From Actinoplanes oblitus (GTDB lineage: Bacteria; Actinomycetota; Actinomycetes; Mycobacteriales; Micromonosporaceae): a DNA stretch of 64,000 nucleotides. The translations under genes were made by a program, and so were the position numbers. Shown here one piece after another: positions 8,867 through 17,553 of the stretch. The number at the start of each line of letters is the position of its first letter. The stretch's first letter is position 1. The stretch spans positions 8,565,501 through 8,629,500 of the forward strand of contig NZ_CP126980.1 in the NCBI RefSeq assembly GCF_030252345.1, read 5' to 3'. Below the pieces are notes generated by a model that did not search any database, was not told the DNA's origin, and worked only from the letters and a program-made list of their open reading frames with translations.

Positions 8867-9194
8867 TCCATGGGGCGAAGGAGCCGTCGGGCAGCGGCGG
8901 GAACTCGTGGACGGCGACCACCGCGGAGACCGGCAGAGGGCCGTACACATGGGGGAACTGCCGGCCCGAAGGGTCGGGTGGGCTGCCGTCCTCCCAGACC
9001 ACCGGGACGTCGACAGCGGTCTCGTCGATCTCCAGGAGCACGAGGTCGGTCCGGCCGCGGAACCGCAGCGTGGCCGGCACGTGCACCCACTCCGGATCGG
9101 AGCAGTGGAGGAACCCCTCGCTCGCCAGCGTGTCGCCCCGGTAACTGTCCGAAACCGACTCCCACACGGAACGTGGGCAGAGGTGCAGGATCAT
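8847..9194 (-). CDS. DUF952 family protein
   Basis: 115 residues, MILHLCPRSVWESVSDSYRGD ... EGFLHCSDPEWV. The motif of a Trp-containing start, GFLHCS and LVLLEID is the DUF952 signature; structures of the family resemble a small barrel with a conserved His, but no activity is established. Its ATG overlaps the recG stop by 4 bp, so it is the last gene of the DAK-recG-DUF952 unit. A longer ORF reading through this frame is an artefact of frame openness opposite recG. Confidence 0.85.
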   Translation of the reverse strand: MILHLCPRSVWESVSDSYRGDTLASEGFLHCSDPEWVHVPATLRFRGRTDLVLLEIDETAVDVPVVWEDGSPPDPSGRQFPHVYGPLPVSAVVAVHEFPPLPDGSFAPWRGGAGR

Positions 9195-11368
9195 CCCTTC
9201 TCCAAATACTCGGCGCGGTCCTCGTCGACCAGCGCGGCCACCGAGGCGGCCAGCGCCGGGTGCCCGGTCAGATCGGGGTCGTCGCCGACCAGCTCGGCCG
9301 CCTCGACCCGGGCTTCCTTGATCAGTTTCTCGTCCCGCAGCAGCGAGAGCAGCCGCAGGTGCGAGTGCTTGCCGGACTGCGAGGCGCCCAGCACGTCGCC
9401 CTCCCGGCGCTGCTCCAGGTCGATCTCGGAGAGCTTGAAGCCGTCGGTGGTGGAGGCCACCGCGTCGAGCCGCTCGCGGGCCGCCGAGCCCTCCACCGCC
9501 TCGGTGTGCAGCAGGCAGATGCCCGGCGCCGAGCCCCGGCCCACCCGGCCGCGCAGCTGGTGCAACTGGGACACTCCGAACCGGTCGGCGTCCATGATGA
9601 TCATGACGGTGGAGTTCGGCACGTCCACGCCGACCTCGATCACCGTGGTGGCCACCAGCACGTCCACGTCGCCGGCGGCGAACCGGCGCATCACCGCGTC
9701 CTTGTCCTCCGGTGGCATCCTGCCGTGCAGCATCTCGATCCGCAGGCCCTTGAGATATTCCTGCTGGAGCGCGGGGAGCACCTCGGTCACCGCCAGCGGC
9801 GGACGGCGGGCGGACTCCCCCTCGTCCTTCTCCGGCGAGGAGTCCTCGTCGCCGATCCGGGGACACACGACGTACGCCTGATGGCCCGCCGCGACCTCCT
9901 CCCGCACCCGTTTCCAGGCACGATCGAGGTAGGCGGGTTTCTCCAGGGCCGGCACCACGTGCGAGGCGATCGGCGACCTGCCCCGCGGCAGCTGGGAGAG
10001 CACCGACGTCTCCAGGTCGCCGTAGACGGTCATCGCCACCGTGCGCGGGATCGGGGTCGCCGTCATCACCAGCACGTGCGGCGGGCGCGCCGCCTTGGCC
10101 CGCAACGCGTCCCGCTGCTCGACGCCGAACCGGTGCTGCTCGTCCACGACCACCAGGCCGAGGTCCCGGAAGTCGACACCCTCGTACAGCAGGGCGTGCG
10201 TGCCCACCACGATGCCGGCGGTCCCGTCGGCGACCTTGGCCAGCGCCGCACGCCGGGCCGCCGCGCCCAGCGAACCGGTGATCAGGGTCAGCTGCGTCCC
10301 GGCCGGGTCGCCGTCCAGCTCGCCGGCCCGGCCCAGCGGGCCGAGCTGCGCACCGATCCCGCGGTAGTGCTGGGTGGCGAGCACCTCGGTGGGCGCGAGC
10401 AGCGCGGCCTGCCCGCCGGCGTCCACCACCTGGAGCATGGCCCGCACCGAGACCAGCGTCTTGCCGGAGCCGACCTCGCCCTGCAGCAGCCGGTGCATCG
10501 GGTGCGCCCGGGCCAGGTCGGCGGCGATCTCCTCGCCCACCGAGGCCTGGCCCTCGGTCAGCTCATAGGGCAGGGTGGCGTCGAACTTGTCCAGCAGGCC
10601 GCCCTCGACGCGCGGCCGGGCGGTGCCCGGCGCTGCCGCGGCCCGGGCCCGGCGCTGCGCCAGGGTGAGCTGCACGGCGAACGCCTCGTCCCATTTCAGC
10701 CGGTGTTTCGCCGAGTAGAGCGCGGCCTCGGAGCTGGGCCGGTGGATCTCCCGCAGGGCGGTGCCGATGCCGACCAGGTTCCGCGCGGCCCGGACCGAGG
10801 CGGGCATCGGGTCGGTCGGCGGCTGGAAGGTGTCCAGCAGCGTCCGCACGCATTTGGCGATCACCCAGGTGGGCACCGCCTGGGCGGCCGGGTAGACCGG
10901 GATCAGCGCACCGGCGAACTCCTCGATCTCCTCGGCCGCCTCGTCCTGCGTGGCGTCCGCCTTGAGCAGCTGATAGGCCGGGCCGTTGAGCTGACGCTTG
11001 CCGCGGAACTCGGTCACCTTGCCGGCGAACAGCCCCCACCGGCCGCGCAGCAGCTCCCGCTCGCGCCAGGCCTGGTTGAAGAACGTGCAGGTGAGGGTGG
11101 CCCCGGAGCCGTCCCCGATGGTCACCTCGAGCATGTTGCCCTTGCGCGCCCGCATCGGTTTGACGCCGATCCCCCGCACCTGGGCCAGCACGGTGACCTG
11201 CTCGCCGACCTGCAACTGGCGCAGGTCGGTGTGCTCGCCGCGCTCGTCGTAGCGCCGCGGGAAGTGGTAGATCAGGTCACCCGCGGTGTGCAGGTCCAGG
11301 TGCTCGGCGAGAGCCTTCGCCGTCTTGGCGCCGAGCACCTTGTCCAACGGGGTGTCGGTCGTGGTCAT
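9191..11368 (-). CDS. recG: ATP-dependent DNA helicase RecG
   Basis: Branch-migrating helicase that rescues stalled replication forks. 725 residues from MTTTDTPLDKVLGAKTAKAL (ATG at 11368, overlapping the upstream gene's stop as ATGA). An N-terminal wedge/OB domain is followed by Walker A GEVGSGKT, the DEQH box (VVVDEQHRFG), motif III TATPIPRT and the C-terminal motif VGRGSAPGICLL; QLHQLRGRVGRG is the usual RecG/PriA-like motif VI. Length and motif order are normal. The GTG/ATG further upstream in frame is disfavoured because it would lie within the DAK gene. Confidence 0.97.
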   Translation of the reverse strand: MTTTDTPLDKVLGAKTAKALAEHLDLHTAGDLIYHFPRRYDERGEHTDLRQLQVGEQVTVLAQVRGIGVKPMRARKGNMLEVTIGDGSGATLTCTFFNQAWRERELLRGRWGLFAGKVTEFRGKRQLNGPAYQLLKADATQDEAAEEIEEFAGALIPVYPAAQAVPTWVIAKCVRTLLDTFQPPTDPMPASVRAARNLVGIGTALREIHRPSSEAALYSAKHRLKWDEAFAVQLTLAQRRARAAAAPGTARPRVEGGLLDKFDATLPYELTEGQASVGEEIAADLARAHPMHRLLQGEVGSGKTLVSVRAMLQVVDAGGQAALLAPTEVLATQHYRGIGAQLGPLGRAGELDGDPAGTQLTLITGSLGAAARRAALAKVADGTAGIVVGTHALLYEGVDFRDLGLVVVDEQHRFGVEQRDALRAKAARPPHVLVMTATPIPRTVAMTVYGDLETSVLSQLPRGRSPIASHVVPALEKPAYLDRAWKRVREEVAAGHQAYVVCPRIGDEDSSPEKDEGESARRPPLAVTEVLPALQQEYLKGLRIEMLHGRMPPEDKDAVMRRFAAGDVDVLVATTVIEVGVDVPNSTVMIIMDADRFGVSQLHQLRGRVGRGSAPGICLLHTEAVEGSAARERLDAVASTTDGFKLSEIDLEQRREGDVLGASQSGKHSHLRLLSLLRDEKLIKEARVEAAELVGDDPDLTGHPALAASVAALVDEDRAEYLEKG

Positions 11369-12933
11369 TCGACTCCTGCCAACAGGTGGTAACGGGGCTG
11401 GCCGCCGGCGTAACACTGCAACTCGATGAACGGCCAGGTGCGGTGCACGTGACCACGCAGGTCGTCCTCCAGCTCGGGGGACGCGTCGGCGCCGAGGACC
11501 AGGGTGACCAGCTCGCCGCCGCCGCCGAGCATCCGGTCGAGCAGGCGGTGGCTGACGTCGGCGAGGTCGGTGCCGATCACGTGCACCTCGCCGTCGACCA
11601 GGCCGAGCAGGTCACCGGCGCGGCACGGGCCGGCCACGGTGAGGGCGTCGCGCTGGGCGGTGCAGACCTCGCCGTACCGGCACGCGCCGGCCGCCTCGGC
11701 CATCGCGATCACGTCATCGGCGAACGGGCGGCCGTGGTCGCGCACCGCGAGCGCGGCCAGCGCCTGCACCGGCGAGCGGGTGGGCACCACGCTGACGTGC
11801 ATACCCGCCGCCTCCGCCTCGCGGGCCGCGGACACGGCGACGGCGTGGGTGTTCGCGTCGTTGGGCAGCAGGACGACCGAGGCGGCGCCGCAGGCGTGCA
11901 CGGCGGCCAGCATCTCGGCGGTGGACGGGTTACGGCCGACCACGACGGCGCCCTCGGCCTCGAAGAGCGCGGTCAGCCCGTCGCCGGCGGCGACCACGAC
12001 AGCGCCGCGGTTGCCGGGGTCGGGGCGTCTCTCGCCGAGCGGGGTGACCCGGATCTGGTAGGGGCGGCCGGCCTCGATGCCCGCCTCGATCGCCGGGCCG
12101 ATCTCGGTGACGTGAATGTGCACGTTCCAGGTGGGCGGGTCGCCGACCACGACCAGGGAGTCGCCCAGGCCGGCCAGCTCGCCGCGCAGTCGCTCCACCG
12201 ACTCGGGGGTGGCGTCCAGCAGATACTGCACCTCGTAGCCATACCCCTCGCAGGGCTCGGCCGCCCGGTCCGGCCGCTCCGGGACGGCCAGCGGGGGCGG
12301 CGGCTCGAACTCGCTCTCCTCCACCGTGTCGACCAGGGCGTCCAGCAGCAGGCAGAGCCCGCGACCGCCGGCGTCCACCACGCCGGCGCGCGCCAGCACC
12401 GGCAACTGCTGCGGCGTCCGGTCGAGAGCCTCGGCGGCGGCCCTGGCCGCCGCCCGGGCGACGGTCACCAGGTTGTCCGACTTGATCCGGCCGGCCCCCT
12501 CGGCAGCGGCCGCGACCACCGAGAGCACGGTGCCCTCCACCGGCCGGGCCACCGCCGCATAGGCCGCGTCGGTGGCCTCGCGCAGCGCGCGGGCCAGCTC
12601 GGCGCCGCGGACCGCCACCGCGCTGGCGAACGAGTCGGCCATGCCGCGCAGGATCTGCGACACGATCACCCCCGAGTTGCCCCGGGCGCCGAGCAGGGCG
12701 CCACGGGCCATCCGGGCCATCAGCCGGCCGAGCGGGGTGCGCGGCTCCTCGTGCAGCGCCGACTCGACCGCCTCCTGGGCGGCGGCCAGGGTCAGCACCA
12801 GGTTGGTGCCGGTGTCGCCGTCGGGAACGGGGTAGACGTTCAGGTCGTCGATCTCACGCTGGTGGGCACGGAGCGCCTCCAGCCCACCGTCGCACCAGCG
12901 GTGCACAGCGGCGGCATCGAGGGTCTCCAGCAC
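11365..12933 (-). CDS. DAK2 domain protein, FakA-like fatty acid kinase subunit
   Basis: 522 residues. The N-terminal DhaL/DAK2 domain (about residues 1-200) carries DGDTGTN, the ADP/Mg-binding aspartates of the dihydroxyacetone-kinase L family. A middle region and a C-terminal DegV-associated domain (about residues 250-520, ending GQPRYHLLAGVE) match the FakA/YloV architecture. FakA phosphorylates fatty acids bound by a DegV-family FakB partner; no FakB gene is nearby, so partner and substrate are inferred from family. The recG neighbour matches Mycobacterium, where the DAK gene also adjoins recG. Confidence 0.85.
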   Translation of the reverse strand: MLETLDAAAVHRWCDGGLEALRAHQREIDDLNVYPVPDGDTGTNLVLTLAAAQEAVESALHEEPRTPLGRLMARMARGALLGARGNSGVIVSQILRGMADSFASAVAVRGAELARALREATDAAYAAVARPVEGTVLSVVAAAAEGAGRIKSDNLVTVARAAARAAAEALDRTPQQLPVLARAGVVDAGGRGLCLLLDALVDTVEESEFEPPPPLAVPERPDRAAEPCEGYGYEVQYLLDATPESVERLRGELAGLGDSLVVVGDPPTWNVHIHVTEIGPAIEAGIEAGRPYQIRVTPLGERRPDPGNRGAVVVAAGDGLTALFEAEGAVVVGRNPSTAEMLAAVHACGAASVVLLPNDANTHAVAVSAAREAEAAGMHVSVVPTRSPVQALAALAVRDHGRPFADDVIAMAEAAGACRYGEVCTAQRDALTVAGPCRAGDLLGLVDGEVHVIGTDLADVSHRLLDRMLGGGGELVTLVLGADASPELEDDLRGHVHRTWPFIELQCYAGGQPRYHLLAGVE

Positions 12934-13090
12934 GCGAAAATCGTACTAACCACCCCCGACAATCGCCGGGCACGCACCCTGACCGGGGGCGATTGGCTGT
13001 CCCCGGGTCTGATCGGGTAAGCTCGCCGGGTTGCCTGGGCGGTTCTTCCCTGGGCGCCATCAAGTTTTTCTTCAAACCCAGGAGTATCCC
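12934..13090. promoter_or_regulatory. divergent promoter region of the DAK operon and rpmB
   Basis: 157 bp separate the two divergent starts. rpmB begins at a GTG preceded by AGGAGTATCCC, a good ribosome-binding site. No perfect promoter boxes were identified with confidence. Confidence 0.4.
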
Positions 13091-13282
13091 GTGGCTAGCG
13101 TGTGCGACGTCTGTGGCAAGGGACCGGGCTTCGGCCACAACGTGTCCTTCTCGCACCGGCGGACCAACCGCCGCTGGAACCCGAACATCCAGTCGGTGCG
13201 CACGCCGGCCGGTGGCGGGACGACCAAGAAGCTCAAGGTCTGCACCTCGTGCATCAAGGCCGGCAAGGTTACCCGCGCCTGA
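13091..13282 (+). CDS. rpmB: 50S ribosomal protein L28
   Basis: 63-residue L28 with a GTG start after [25 protein letters not shown], then [17 protein letters not shown], and a second CxxC (CTSC). All four zinc-ligand Cys are kept, so this is the zinc-binding form. It is monocistronic, with a strong terminator 15 bp after the stop, and divergent from the DAK-recG unit. Confidence 0.96.
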   Translation: MASVCDVCGKGPGFGHNVSFSHRRTNRRWNPNIQSVRTPAGGGTTKKLKVCTSCIKAGKVTRA

Positions 13283-13296
13283 TCTTCTCAACGAGG

Positions 13297-13326
13297 AGCC
13301 GCCGAGTCGCTGACTCGGCGGCTTTT
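13297..13326 (+). terminator. intrinsic terminator of rpmB
   Basis: 12-bp perfect stem AGCCGCCGAGTC / GACTCGGCGGCT with a 3-nt loop, ending in TTTT. It also lies a few bases beyond the stop of the convergent GNAT gene and may act in both directions. Confidence 0.9.
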
Positions 13327-13331
13327 CGTCG

Positions 13332-13796
13332 TCAGATCTCCTTGGCGTACGACAGCACGCCCGGGTGCCCCTTGTAGTACCCGAAGTCCGCGATCCGCCG
13401 GTATCCCGCGGACTCGTAGAGCGCGATGGCCTCCGGCTGCTTGTCACCCGTCTCCAGGATGACCCGGGCACAGCCGGCCGCCCGCGCCGACTCCTCGATC
13501 GCGGTCAGCATCCGCCGGGCCAGTCCCCGGCCCCGCGCCTCGGCCAGCGTGAACATCCGCTTCAGCTCGGCGTCCGGGCCGTGCCGCCGCCAGCCCGCAC
13601 TGGCCACCAGGCGGCCGTCGGCGACCCGGACGGCCACCAGGAAGTCGCCGTCCGGTGGCCGGAAGTCGGCAGCCTCGATCGGGGTGTCGTCGCCGGTGCC
13701 GCCGTATCGCTCGGAGAGGTCGCGCATGTTGTGCGCGACCAGCTCCCTCACCTCCGGCTCGTCGAACCGAGCCGATCTGATCTTGAACTCAACCAC
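13332..13796 (-). CDS. GNAT family N-acetyltransferase
   Basis: 154 residues if started at the GTG at 13796 (VVEFKIRSARFDEPE). The acetyl-CoA-binding motif A is RMFTLAEARGRGLARRMLTAIEESAR, with the R/Q-x-x-G-x-G/A pattern, followed by motif B ALYESAGYRRIADFGYYKG. This is a complete GCN5-type fold. The substrate is unknown; similar proteins act on amines or amino acids. It follows thiL with a 29-bp gap and probably shares its transcript. The much longer reading frame upstream is the opposite-frame shadow of thiL. Confidence 0.85.
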   Translation of the reverse strand: MVEFKIRSARFDEPEVRELVAHNMRDLSERYGGTGDDTPIEAADFRPPDGDFLVAVRVADGRLVASAGWRRHGPDAELKRMFTLAEARGRGLARRMLTAIEESARAAGCARVILETGDKQPEAIALYESAGYRRIADFGYYKGHPGVLSYAKEI

Positions 13797-13825
13797 GCGG
13801 CCAGCGTAATCAGCGACGGTGCCGG

Positions 13826-14770
13826 CTAACGAAAGTGATCCCAGCCCATCGGACCGCTCCACGGCTTGCGGTCCACCGTCACCCCGGCGCCGTCGTGCAC
13901 CGAGCCGATCTCGGTCCAGCCGTCCGGCAGCCGCGTCCCGGCCGGGAAGGTGGCGGCCAGTGGGTGATCGTCGCCACCGGCGAAGATCCACTGGTACGGG
14001 TCGACGCCGAGCGCGGTGGCCGCGTCCCGCATCTGATCGGGCACCTCGAAGGCGTCCGACCGGATGTCGATCCCGACCACGCTGGCCGCCGCCAGGTGCC
14101 CGACGTCCTGCAGCAAGCCGTCCGAAACGTCGATCATGGCGGTGGCGCCGAGCCGGGCCGCCTCCGGTCCGGCGGCATACCTGACGGCCGGCCGCCGGTA
14201 CGCCTCGACCAGCATCTTCGGCGTCCGGAAGCCCCGGGACAGCACGGTGTACCCGGCCGCCGCGTAACCGATCCGCCCGGCGAGCGCGAGGATGTCCCCC
14301 GGCTGGGCGCCGGTCCGGCGGACCGGGTCGAGGCCGCCCAGGTCCCCCAGCGCGGTGACCGCGACGGTGAGCGTCGGGCTGGCCGACATGTCGCCGCCGA
14401 CCACGCCGGCCCCGCACCGCGCGGCCTCCGCGGTCAGCCCGTCGGCCAGGCCCTCGGCCCAGGACGCGTCCAGGTTCGCCGGGACGCAGAGGGCGACCAG
14501 CAGCGCGGTCGGGGTGGCGCCCATCGCCGCGATGTCGGCCAGGTTCGCCGCGGCGGCCCGGTGCCCGACGTCGGCCGGCCCGCACCAGTCCCGGCGGAAA
14601 TGGCGCCCCTCGACCAGCACGTCGGTGGAGGCCACCACCCGTCCGTCGGCGGCCCGGACCAGCGCGGCGTCGTCACCGGGGCCCAGCAAGGTCGCCGAAC
14701 CCGCGTCGAGCCGTGACACGATTCGACCTATCAGTCCGAATTCACCGGACTCTGCGATACTCACGTCCAC
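13826..14770 (-). CDS. thiL: thiamine-monophosphate kinase
   Basis: Phosphorylates thiamine monophosphate to the active cofactor thiamine diphosphate. 314 residues with the PurM/ThiL-fold motifs LLGPGDDAALV (nucleotide/Mg loop), STDVLVEGRHF, ANLADIAAMGATP, VGGDMS and AMIDVSDGLLQDVGHL. GTG start at 14770; a second GTG six bases downstream is also possible. Divergent from the Lrp-like gene. Thiamine diphosphate is the cofactor of the acetolactate synthase encoded at 52-54 kb, though nothing suggests direct co-regulation. Confidence 0.95.
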   Translation of the reverse strand: MDVSIAESGEFGLIGRIVSRLDAGSATLLGPGDDAALVRAADGRVVASTDVLVEGRHFRRDWCGPADVGHRAAAANLADIAAMGATPTALLVALCVPANLDASWAEGLADGLTAEAARCGAGVVGGDMSASPTLTVAVTALGDLGGLDPVRRTGAQPGDILALAGRIGYAAAGYTVLSRGFRTPKMLVEAYRRPAVRYAAGPEAARLGATAMIDVSDGLLQDVGHLAAASVVGIDIRSDAFEVPDQMRDAATALGVDPYQWIFAGGDDHPLAATFPAGTRLPDGWTEIGSVHDGAGVTVDRKPWSGPMGWDHFR

Positions 14771-14864
14771 GCCCTTCGATGGTGGCGTCCCGCTGCCGGG
14801 CTGCTTCGTACGGTAGTTTCACTTTTCGGGGATCACCGACGCGGTGGCGGATAGGAGTCGGATC

Positions 14865-15098
14865 GTGGTCCAGGCATACATCCTTATTCAAACGGAGGTC
14901 GGGAAGGCCCGTGACGTGGCCGCCGCGATCGAGAAAATACCGGGAGTGGTCCGGGTCGACGCGGTGACCGGGCCGTACGACGTCGTCGTGCTCACCGAGG
15001 CACACACCGTCGACGAGCTCGGCAGCCTGATTGTGAGCAAGGTCCAGTACGTGCCGGGTATCACCCGGACACTCACCTGCTCCGTGGTAAACCTCTGA
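14865..15098 (+). CDS. Lrp/AsnC ligand-binding (RAM) domain protein
   Basis: 77 residues if started at the GTG at 14865, which has AGGAG seven bases upstream; an in-frame GTG at 14844 lacks a site. The sequence VVQAYILIQTEVGKARDVAAAIEKIPGVV is the amino-acid-binding RAM domain of Lrp/AsnC regulators, without any helix-turn-helix. Such stand-alone domains form oligomers and may bind amino acids or pair with full-length regulators. It is followed after 3 bp by the DUF3515 gene and is probably co-transcribed with it. thiL-Lrp-DUF3515-ddl order is common in actinomycetes. Confidence 0.88.
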   Translation: MVQAYILIQTEVGKARDVAAAIEKIPGVVRVDAVTGPYDVVVLTEAHTVDELGSLIVSKVQYVPGITRTLTCSVVNL

Positions 15099-15101
15099 AC
15101 C

Positions 15102-15740
15102 ATGGTCGACGTCGACAACCCGCCGAAACCAGCCACCGAGCCGGACAACACCACACGGATCGCCGCCATCTGGGCGACAGCTGTGGCCGTGCCGGTGGTG
15201 GTGATCGTGGGTCTTGTCGCCTTCCTCATGGTCAAGCCGGAGCCGGCGGCCGACCCGGCACCGGCCGCGAGTGGCCCGATCGCCGTGCCCGGCACGGCGG
15301 TCGAGGTCGCCGCGCCCGCACTCGGCGAGCGCTCCGCCCGGGTCTGCCTGGCGGTCACCTCGCAGCTGCCCACCCAGGTGCGTAACCTGCCGGCCCGCAA
15401 GGTCAGTGCCGGCCCGGAGCAGAACGCGGCGTACGGCGAGCCGCCGATCACCCTCTCCTGCGGTGTCCCGCAGCCCACCATGTGCGCCACCGCCGACGAC
15501 ACGTCGGGGACGTGCGTGCCGCTGGTCGCCGACCTGCTGCTGATGAACAGGGTGTGCTGGTACTCCGCGGAGTCCGCCGGGCAGACCACGTTCACCACGA
15601 TGGACCGTGAGGTGCCGGTGCGGGTCGTCGTGCCGACGGCCTACCAGAACCGGGCACAGTGGGCCAACGAGTTCTCCGACATCGTCGTGGAGACCGACAA
15701 GTCGATCACCAAGGGCGTGCCGAGCGGCTGCCGGCCCTAG
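15102..15740 (+). CDS. DUF3515 family membrane-anchored protein
   Basis: 212 residues: a short cytoplasmic tail, one transmembrane helix (about residues 24-44, IWATAVAVPVVVIVGLVAFL), an Ala/Pro linker, and an extracytoplasmic domain with about six Cys residues. The DUF3515 family is actinobacterial and uncharacterised, and usually lies by ddl, which suggests a link to the envelope. It ends TAG inside a short (GCCTAG)3 tract that also contains the stop of the convergent ddl gene. Confidence 0.8.
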   Translation: MVDVDNPPKPATEPDNTTRIAAIWATAVAVPVVVIVGLVAFLMVKPEPAADPAPAASGPIAVPGTAVEVAAPALGERSARVCLAVTSQLPTQVRNLPARKVSAGPEQNAAYGEPPITLSCGVPQPTMCATADDTSGTCVPLVADLLLMNRVCWYSAESAGQTTFTTMDREVPVRVVVPTAYQNRAQWANEFSDIVVETDKSITKGVPSGCRP

Positions 15741-15748
15741 GCCTAGGC

Positions 15749-16843
15749 CTAGTGGAGCCCGGTCCCGCGCCGCAGGGCGGTGCGGATCAGCCGGTCCACC
15801 ACCTTCGGGTACTCCAGCCCGGTGGCCGCCCACATCTGCGGGAACATCGAGGTCGGCGTCATCCCCGGCATGGTGTTGATCTCGTTGAGGAAGATCTCGC
15901 CGGCGGCGGTGACGAAGAAGTCGACCCGGGCCAGGCCGGCGCAGTCCAGCGCGGTGAAGGTGCGCAGCGCGTACTCGCGGACCTGCCTGGTCAGCTCCGG
16001 GGAGAGCTCGGCCGGGATGGTGTAGCGGCTGCCCACCAGGTATTTCGTCTCGAAGTCGTACCAGTCGGCGTCGTCCATGTGGATCTCGGCGAGCAGCGAC
16101 GCCTCGGGCGTGCCGCCGGCCTCCCCCTCGAGCACCCCGCACTCGATCTCGCGACCCACGATCGCCGCCTCGACCAGCACCTTCGGGTCGATCTGCCGGG
16201 CCTTGGCGATCGCCGCGTCCAGGTCGGCCCAGTCGGTGACCTTGCTGATGCCGGTGGACGAGCCGGCCCGCGACGGCTTCACGAAGACCGGCAGCCCGAG
16301 CCGCTCCTTGTCCTCCTCGGCGAGCTCGGCGCCGGCCCGCAGGACCGCGTACGGCCCGACCGGGATGCCCTCGGCGGCGGCCAGCTTCTTGGTGAACTCC
16401 TTGTCCATCGCGGCCGCCGAGGCGAAGACGTTGGCGCCGACGTACGGAATCCCGGCCATCTCCAGCATCCCCTGGATGGTGCCGTCCTCACCGTAGGCGC
16501 CGTGCAGCACCGGGAAGACCACGTCCACCCCGGCCAGCTCGGAGACGCCCTCGGCCGGGTCGCGCACGATCAGCTCGGTGGTGGTCGGGTCGGCCGCCAG
16601 CACCACCGAGTTGCCGGAGTTGGCGGTGATCTCGGGCAGCCGCGAGTCGGCGATGGCGAGCTGCGCGGGGTCGCCCGCGGCCAGCACCCAGCGACCCTCC
16701 CGGGTGATTCCCACCGGGACGGTCTCGTACTGGTCGGGGTCCAGCGCACCCAGGATGGCCCCCGCGCTCACGCAGGAAATGGCGTGCTCAGTGCTGCGAC
16801 CGCCGAACACGATCGCCACGCGGGTCTTCCGGGGGGTTGTCAC
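15749..16843 (-). CDS. ddl: D-alanine--D-alanine ligase
   Basis: Makes the D-Ala-D-Ala dipeptide for peptidoglycan. 364 residues from the GTG at 16843 (MTTPRKTRVAIVFGGRSTEHAISCVSA). ATP-grasp features are present: HGAYGEDGTIQGMLEMAGIPYVG, VKPSRAGSSTGISKV, and the metal-binding motif FFVTAAGEIFLNEINTMPGMTPTSMFP. The longer in-frame extension upstream to 17014 lies opposite the next gene and is not conserved. Length is normal for Ddl. Confidence 0.96.
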   Translation of the reverse strand: MTTPRKTRVAIVFGGRSTEHAISCVSAGAILGALDPDQYETVPVGITREGRWVLAAGDPAQLAIADSRLPEITANSGNSVVLAADPTTTELIVRDPAEGVSELAGVDVVFPVLHGAYGEDGTIQGMLEMAGIPYVGANVFASAAAMDKEFTKKLAAAEGIPVGPYAVLRAGAELAEEDKERLGLPVFVKPSRAGSSTGISKVTDWADLDAAIAKARQIDPKVLVEAAIVGREIECGVLEGEAGGTPEASLLAEIHMDDADWYDFETKYLVGSRYTIPAELSPELTRQVREYALRTFTALDCAGLARVDFFVTAAGEIFLNEINTMPGMTPTSMFPQMWAATGLEYPKVVDRLIRTALRRGTGLH

Positions 16844-16951
16844 TCTTCTTGCGCCTCTCGCTAGCGGGTTTGCCGGGGGTGACCCTACTCTGCGTAAGCC
16901 AGATATGGGATCGCGGCGGCCGCTGCCATGGCAGGGGGAGACGAACAGTTC

Positions 16952-17398
16952 ATGGGTCCAGCACTCCACGTGATCGCGGGTCCGGGACCGGGCCAATTGG
17001 CCACGATGGCCCACCCTCGCGACGAGCCGTGGTCACCGCAGGAGTTGGGCGCGCTGGCCCGCGCCGGCGTGCAGATCCTGGTGTGCAGCGAGCGGCACCA
17101 TCCGGGCACACCGGACAGCTCCGGGATCGAGCTGGTCGCCTACCCCGATCCGGACGAGACGGCCCCGCGCAAGGAGGCCACCGAGATGGTCGCCCTGGCC
17201 GCCCGGCTGGCCCGGGAGGTCCGTTCCGGTCGTTTCGTCGTCACCCAGTCGAGCGCCGAACTCGGCCGCACGACCCTGCTCGCCACCATGACCCTGGCGC
17301 TGCTCGGCATCCGTCCGGGTGAGGCCCTGCGCCGCATCGGCGCCGCGCCCACCCAACCGGTCCCGCGGAACTGGCTGCACGACTTCGTCGCCCGCTGA
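16952..17398 (+). CDS. dual-specificity phosphatase-like protein lacking the catalytic Cys
   Basis: 148 residues from the ATG at 16952, with GGGGGAG about 11 bases upstream (an ATG at 16928 is possible). The fold pattern is that of small cysteine phosphatases: a general-acid-loop equivalent YPDPDETAP (residues 64-72), then a P-loop equivalent and the helix TTLLATMTLALLGIRPGEALRRI. Where active enzymes read HCxAGxGRT this one reads QSSAELGRT (residues 99-107). The His, the nucleophilic Cys (now Ser100) and the loop Gly are changed, while Arg106 and Thr107 are kept. It is therefore probably a pseudophosphatase that binds rather than hydrolyses phospho-ligands. Divergent from ddl. Confidence 0.7.
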   Translation: MGPALHVIAGPGPGQLATMAHPRDEPWSPQELGALARAGVQILVCSERHHPGTPDSSGIELVAYPDPDETAPRKEATEMVALAARLAREVRSGRFVVTQSSAELGRTTLLATMTLALLGIRPGEALRRIGAAPTQPVPRNWLHDFVAR

Positions 17399-17445
17399 GC
17401 GGACCATCCTCGCTGCCGCGATGCCGCCGGTCCGCTTCCGGTTCG

Positions 17446-17531
17446 TTTTCCGGTACGACCCGCGGCACCGTGGCAGTCGGCCCGCGAGGCCCGGCCCCCG
17501 CACGACCGCTGCGCGTGTCGTGCGGGCCCGC
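17446..17531 (+). repeat. dispersed 3' intergenic element, copy 1 (TTTTCCGGTACG)
   Basis: Begins with TTTTCCGGTACG (17446-17457) 48 bp after the pseudophosphatase stop and runs to about 17531. By eye it aligns over about 85 bp with 35343-35430, sharing CGGTACGAC, GTCGGC, GCCCGGCCCC and GCGTGTCGTGCGGG. It lies between convergent genes. No coding sequence is present in 17399-17553. Confidence 0.6.
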
Positions 17532-17553
17532 TCCCCCGCACGGCGGCAACCGG

